Shown piece by piece: positions 58,550 through 64,000 of a DNA stretch of 64,000 nt. This DNA comes from Anarhynchus alexandrinus. Lineage: Eukaryota > Chordata > Aves > Charadriiformes > Charadriidae. Under the pieces are notes generated by a model. That model was not told the origin of the DNA and made no database searches. It was given only the letters and a program-made list of their open reading frames with translations. Position 1 is the first letter of the stretch. The number at the start of each line of letters is the position of its first letter. The translations under genes and the position numbers were made by a program. Where the stretch lies: contig VUYV01000007.1 of the NCBI GenBank assembly GCA_008711295.1, positions 10,275,689 through 10,339,688 on the forward strand. The letters are read 5' to 3'.

Positions 58550-61500
58550 CTATTTTCATTTTATTTAAAAACATCTATCACCATTCAGTGGCTCAAATTG
58601 TATCAATACATTTGTCGTAATGTTGGCAATATTCGTTATCAAAACTTACTATTTGTGGGGAAAAGTCGCAATAAGGCCACAAGTAACGGAAATGATAACT
58701 GACACCTGCCAGTCGCTGGAGCGCCCTGCCCACATGTGCAGTCCTGCCTGCGATCCAGAGGCTGTCTCAGATCAGGTCACTTGATTGGCAGTTCTTGTTG
58801 CTCTCTCTATGCCAGCTGGCAGATTGCCAATAAGAATAAATCATATAAAGCGGGAATGATGATATTGTTGGCACCTGTCAAGTAAGGGAAAGTCTGTTTT
58901 ACTTGAAAGCCACAGGCTATAGAAAATTGACCAAATCCCATACTGGGATCATACCTGGGCATTTTTTGTGTTTGTACCTGGAAGTCTGTGTAACTTGGGA
59001 AAGGAGGGTGGTAGCCTAGATACAAGCCTGACTTGAAGGATCTTCTTTCCTAAAGAGGCGTTGTAAACAGAGCTGATCCCAAAACTGCTATCAAAACGCT
59101 ACAGTGCATGAATTGCATTCATTGCATTAAATGCACAATTCAAGGGTGAGGCTTTTCAAGAGTATCATTTCTCATCAGAGTGATGAACTTAATTCGTGCA
59201 AGGTTAGTTGAAAACACTTACTTTGAGTTCCAGTCAAAACCAACATTGATGAAGACTGTGATTAAGGTTTATCTGGTGTCTTGTTTAGTCTACAGTGGTT
59301 GTGGTTTCCTAATTTGCCATGATTGCGCATCTGATTCCTGTTTATTTCTCCTGTGACGACAGTTTTGTGTGCAAATTCAGAATTAAGTGTCTTTGTAACA
59401 TTCCAACATTTCCAGGGCAGAACCAACACTTATATCCTATTGCTGGTCTCACCACGGTGCATGGGAACACTTTGCCAGCTATATATACACCTTATAAATG
59501 AAGGGAACATTTGTAACTTTGGAGTTCCCATGTTCTGAACTCTCATTTTGTCCTGTGCAAAGTAGCAATAGTAACACAAATATTTTACCCATTTCAGCTT
59601 CTTTCTCTGCTGTGTTTAGTTTTATTCCTTTTACTGTGGGTACCATAGGACTTACAAGTGTGTTCAAAATGTCTTGTTTCTGTATGGTTTAATCTCTACT
59701 AGGCGGTCCCTGGATTTGAATGCCTGTAACAAACCAATCGCTCTTAATATTCTTCCTGATTATTAACTGTTTGATGTGATCACCAAAAACCTTGTAAAAT
59801 TAAGGTTTTGAGGCAATAGTAAGGAAAACAAAAATTGCCTCATCTCTTCAGATGCCTATGTGCTCTGCATTAATTCATACAATGGATTTTTTTATACTAA
59901 AGTTTTCTTAAGATATGACAAGTGATTATTTCTTTAAGTATGTACTCTATCCATTATTAAATTGATTATTCAAATCTCATTTAAAACAAGAGGCCAGATG
60001 GCAGTATTCCAGTATTTGTTGCTACTAGCAACCACAAACCCCAAACTGAATCATTTTCCATTTTTCACTGTGGATGAAGGGATCTCTTCATTTTACATGC
60101 AATAAAAAGAAGCTACAGCTAACCAATTACAAAACAAGATTGTTATACTAACGCTTTATAAAAATCACTTACTGACACTATGTTACACTTGTTGATGACC
60201 TCATAAAATATGTCATCTATTTCTAGGTTTGCTAACTTTGTTACCGATTATATTTTTTAGTTAGAACATTATTGTCATGAAAGGAAGGCTTTTTTTGTTC
60301 TGTTTTGTTTTAACTAGCTCAGATTATGAGACTCTAATTTACAAGATTATGACTTTTTAAGAAAGTATAAGAAAACATAAAATTAAGAAAGGCTTAGAAT
60401 TTAATTTACCTGGTGGCTGATACATGAGATTCAAGTCAAAGAAATGTATATTGAGAGCAAACTTCAAGATGTTATAATAATGTCATTTGAAAAACGACAA
60501 TTGGAGAATGAGTGCTTAATGTCTCTTCAGAAGTAGCTATGATTTAAAAAATAAGGACTGAACCAATACCTAGAACTTATTGAAAGACTCAGTTCTTTGC
60601 ATTTAGGAGTCCCACAAGTGACCATTTCGGCTAATTAGCCAAAAATTGACAGTAAGGCAAGGACTATCTGGGTCTCCTCCTTAATGATGACTTGCTGTGT
60701 AACGGTAAAAAGTGATGTCAGTATAGCTCATTAATTGGTATCAGAGAAGAGATAATAACAATAATAAAGAAGAATATGCAGAAGTAACTTCTTCATTTTC
60801 ATATAAGGGGCTGTTTTGCATACAACTAATTTCTTCATATGTCTGCTTGTAAGTATCTAAATGTATGTGTTTCCTAACTATGTGTATGCTTGGCACTGCA
60901 GATATGAGAGGTGGGTATTTTAATGATACTCAACTGAAACTTTATTTTGGTCATAATATTAAATGGTCTTGAGCTGCATTTATTTTGTTACTTCTTGTCT
61001 GTTCTTGGCTCCATATGAAATCAGTAGTAAAATTCCCACTAACTATGGTGCATACCACTGGCCTGTTTTCCCTTGATTGCTCTTTAGACAATAACATTTC
61101 TGGTCAATGACTTGCATTTCTGCATAACTGTAAACTTACTATAGATCGGGTATGAACTGTAGCTTGACTTGTTTCTTAATCTGGGTAGGAGATGAGAAAA
61201 TGGGTCCTAAATGACAGATGTTACTCAAATTGCTTAATGCACTGCCAGATCTAAGAGTAATTAAAGAGGCTAGCACAAGAAATGGGATAGGATAGGCAAA
61301 TATGAAGGTATCCTTTTGTTATTTATTCAATTCAAAAAGAGATTTTAGTAAGTAAAAATTCTCACAACTAACTTTTGAAATAAAACGCCTGGTTAATAGT
61401 AAACTTGCTCAGCCCCATAATCCAGAGACTATTTACACTCTGGTAATTTCAAGAAACAAATATTAGCTTATAAATGCTGTGATGGCAAAATGTGCTAGCA

Positions 61501-61735
61501 TACATGTTAAGTTTCTAATCAAACATTGCAAAAATTCATTAATCAGTATTTCATAGTTCATTACAGTCTGACTAATTTTGAAATCCTTCATGTAAATTGA
61601 TTAAATGTCTTCAGTATTCAGATAAATGGGCTTTTGTTTTAAGCAACCTTTACTGTGAAGTCCATATTTCTCCAGGATTGAGTTCTGGTAACATTTGACT
61701 GTCATGTCTGACATACTAGCCAGTTGCCATTTCAC
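58550..61735. other. non-coding stretch, nothing recognised
   Basis: AT-rich unique DNA. A GC-balanced patch with several CpGs lies at about 58665-58760 (AAGTCGCAATAAGG, CAGTCGCTGGAGCGCC). Frames at 58807-59025 and 59319-59692 (60-72 codons) have no motif. Confidence 0.6.
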
Positions 61736-61764
61736 CCCTTCTTCTTCCCTTCTTCTTCCCTTCC
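61736..61764. repeat. 11-bp pyrimidine tandem repeat
   Basis: CCCTTCTTCTT repeats twice exactly, then a partial CCCTTCC. It is a short pure-pyrimidine tract. Confidence 0.95.
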
Positions 61765-61930
61765 TCTATATTCCAAATATCTCATTGACCAATTGTGAGA
61801 AAAATATTCTTAAATCTTCTTTAGACGTAACAGGTCATAGTTAGAAAGTGCTCCATCATCTGCTGTCACCAGTCAGCAAAGCTTGCTTTTTTTTTTTCGT
61901 AATGCAACTCTTGCCCTTGGTTAAAGTGTT

Positions 61931-61963
61931 AGAATCATAGAATCACAGAATTGCTGAGGTTGG
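61931..61963 (-). mobile_element. CR1 3'-end stub (33 bp)
   Basis: AGAATCATAGAATCACAGAA followed by TTGCTGAGGTTGG is the antisense of the very 3' end of an avian CR1, well preserved. The expected continuation (GAAAAGACCT...) is absent; the text changes to TGTTTAAAGGAACTG. The element therefore runs on the minus strand and was cut very short, by extreme 5' truncation at insertion or by later deletion. Confidence 0.85.
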
Positions 61964-63213
61964 TGTTTAAAGGAACTGTTTTGCTATATAAATAGCACAC
62001 ATGTGAACACCTCAGGTTGGTGATCAAGTCTTATTTTACGTAATAGAACACACATGAAAGATGCTCCAAGGGCAAAAGCTTAGCTGTTGGACTCAAATAT
62101 GCGTTGCCTTAGCGCACAGGCATGTAACCAGGGGCACAACTCTGCCCTCCTCCAAGGCAGAGCTCCCCGCAGCGGGGCTTCTGGAAGGGGAGGAGGGACT
62201 CTGGTTTCACCGAGCCTTGTATTAGGACTCCAGGTTTTACACTTTTATGTAAGACTGTGATGGGAGGTTAATGGAGCTGCTACAGCACATAGGGCTTTTC
62301 ATTAGAGAGATACCACATTCTTTCTCATGTCAACATATAGCAGTTCCTCTATATGGCAAGTGCGGAGAACAGTCTCATATAGTCTTCTGCAAAATAAATT
62401 CTTGTGAAAGCATAGTGCTGGCTGGAAAAGTAATGGCCATATTCTCATTTACAGGACAATTAAAAATTTCTATGGTGAATTTTTAACTGGCTTTTCAAAA
62501 GTGTTCATCACGGTGTAGTTATTTCAGAGCTCATACAATGAAAACGTAAGGGCCTGAGGCGGGGCCAGCATACGTTAAGTTCTCAAGTAAAAATCTGAGA
62601 GCAGAGGTTTGCTGGCCATTCAGCTAACCATCGTGGAGTCTCCTGTGTATCCAGAAAAAGGATTTATTCTATGTCTCCTCTTGGGTATTTTTTTAAAAAT
62701 CCTAAGTATACTTTTTATATACTGATAATCTCACCTATGCTTAGATCCCTACTCCGCCTTTTGGAAAAGCTGGACAGGTGGCAGTGAAGAGCCTCTGATC
62801 TTCCTTGGATAGTGCCATGTCTTGATCTGCATGCTTTGCCCTGAGTGTTTTCTCTGACGCTGTAGAAAGGAGATTTTGGTCTGCATTGTTTTCCTCTCCT
62901 CCTAGTGTGGTAAATGGACTAGATCATCTGCAGATTATGTAAATTATTTTGCTTAATTTTTACTGGCAATGCTGCAGTGTGCCCTTTTCACCTCTTGGCA
63001 AATTGTTTCTGGAGTCCAAGATTCTTCTTACCTAGGTCCTTCTCATCGCTTCTATGCTCCAGAAACATGATAACATGATCTTTCTGCAACTTAAGTCTTC
63101 AGCAAATGAGGGAAATGGCTTTACTGTTAGCTCCCCGGTCAGCTCTGAGATGGATGCAATTGCAGCAGCACGGCCCTCAGTGAAGGCAGAGCTGCACTGC
63201 CCTAACTAATGCA
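61964..63213. other. non-coding stretch with a small GC-rich patch
   Basis: A GC-rich patch at about 62110-62220 contains CCCCGCAGCGGGG, a short hairpin. The remainder is AT-rich. A 71-codon frame at 62271-62486 has no motif. Confidence 0.6.
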
Positions 63214-63239
63214 TTTTTTTCTTTTCTTTTTTTTTTTTA
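63214..63239. repeat. T-rich tract
   Basis: T7, C, T4, C, then T14 (63226-63239): a short pyrimidine tract. Confidence 0.9.
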
Positions 63240-63454
63240 TGAGCAGTGCCAGTAGCAGTTGCCACAACAGTATCTATAAGAATAAGAGGCAAAGCCAACT
63301 TTAAGCAAAGACAGTTGCTCTGCTCTGGAAGAATACGTGTGCTGGTTGGATTTGATATCTGAAAAGAAATATGAGGATGGCAGAAGGTATAGCATGATCT
63401 AAAAAGGCTGATCTCAGGAAAGTAGAGAACTGCATGAAAACTGAACCGCAAGAA

Positions 63455-63497
63455 AAATCTAGTAGACAGCAACACAGTAAATCTAGTAGACAGTAAC
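63455..63497. repeat. two-copy 24-bp tandem duplication
   Basis: AAATCTAGTAGACAGCAAC at 63455-63473 recurs as AAATCTAGTAGACAGTAAC at 63479-63497, with one mismatch in 19. The period is 24 bases. Confidence 0.95.
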
Positions 63498-64000
63498 CCG
63501 TTACAGTTGTTGCCTTTGTTTTTCATCATTTAGGAGTTGATTTGCAAACCACAACATCTAGGAGTGAAACATGCTACTTCTAATGACCACAGGTGTTTTT
63601 TTAAAAACTGGCCATGGCCAAGCTGATACCAGAAAGCTGTTTCAGATCAATGTTGTTTTCAAATATTTATGTGTATTTAGTCTTATGTGTTCTTTCTTAT
63701 AGGCTGTACTGGATCACATACCATGTATAAGTAGAACATACCTTAATTTTCTTCCTGTTCTTTGCTAGGTCAGCATGATTAATCATTTCCGTGACCTTTT
63801 AACCAAAGGTTTGAACTTTTTCACGTGAAGTTCTCACATCTCCCTCTTTAGTTGTCACGTTCCTCTAATCGCTACCTTGTTTGGGTCCTTGGCCTTTGCA
63901 GTCCTTTCGAAAGCCCAGCAGAATGCCTGAGCTTTCAGCTGTGTAATGCTAGCACACCGGGGAAAGGCTTTCAGGAATGTGCTTCATTTCTGGTTTATCT
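63498..64000. other. non-coding stretch to the window end, nothing recognised
   Basis: AT-rich unique DNA. No frame over 60 codons begins here and no repeat or RNA gene is seen. Confidence 0.65.

Noticed and set aside
1..64000. CRISPR array, operon, rRNA, tRNA or phage-like region
   Set aside because: No regularly spaced repeats, tRNA boxes or dense coding; CR1 remnants show that this is vertebrate nuclear DNA.

Overview
This looks like a piece of bird nuclear genome, and I find no gene in it that I can call with confidence. The bird assignment rests on remnants of CR1 retrotransposons. One is a short stub carrying the typical avian antisense 3' end (AGAATCATAG, then AATCACAGAA) at 61931-61963. 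Two are 3'-end fragments, at 16760-16995 and 36523-36592. One is an internal ORF2 fragment at 17035-17385. Several much older remnants of the kind shared by birds and reptiles are also present. The sequence is AT-rich (about 38-40% GC by eye) and has no CpG island, long exon, rRNA, tRNA or CRISPR array. It reads as an intergenic desert or the inside of a very large intron.

The open reading frames do not argue for genes. At this composition roughly 6% of random codons are stops, so six frames of 64 kb should give about 8,000 stop-to-stop segments, the longest near 140 codons. The longest frames here (142, 141, 127, 125 and 124 codons) match that. None shows a family motif apart from the CR1 fragment.

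Layout. 1-16.7 kb: AT-rich unique DNA with two poly-T tracts (one holding the window's only N) and two old repeat scraps. 16.7-17.4 kb: antisense CR1 pieces whose reverse-transcriptase region is missing. 17.4-32.8 kb: unique DNA with an exon-like stretch on the minus strand (19849-20078) and an old palindromic repeat (24053-24146). 32.8-33.8 kb: a CpG-retaining tract that is a good candidate conserved regulatory block. 33.8-52.1 kb: more unique DNA, CR1 scraps, old repeats and a CpG-retaining 350-base tract at 40.15-40.5 kb. 52.1-52.7 kb: a sharp GC-rich block running into an 83-codon frame. 57.3-58.6 kb: a CpG-retaining tract, then the most striking structure in the window.

That structure is a perfect 31-bp inverted repeat (58295-58325 against 58519-58549) around a 193-base centre. 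The match is exact in a window where other old repeats are badly eroded, and nothing I recognise explains it. It may be a fold-back transposon remnant, a structured RNA, or a paired regulatory element. Genes do not 'work together' here in any visible way. Any function is most likely regulatory, and that is inference.
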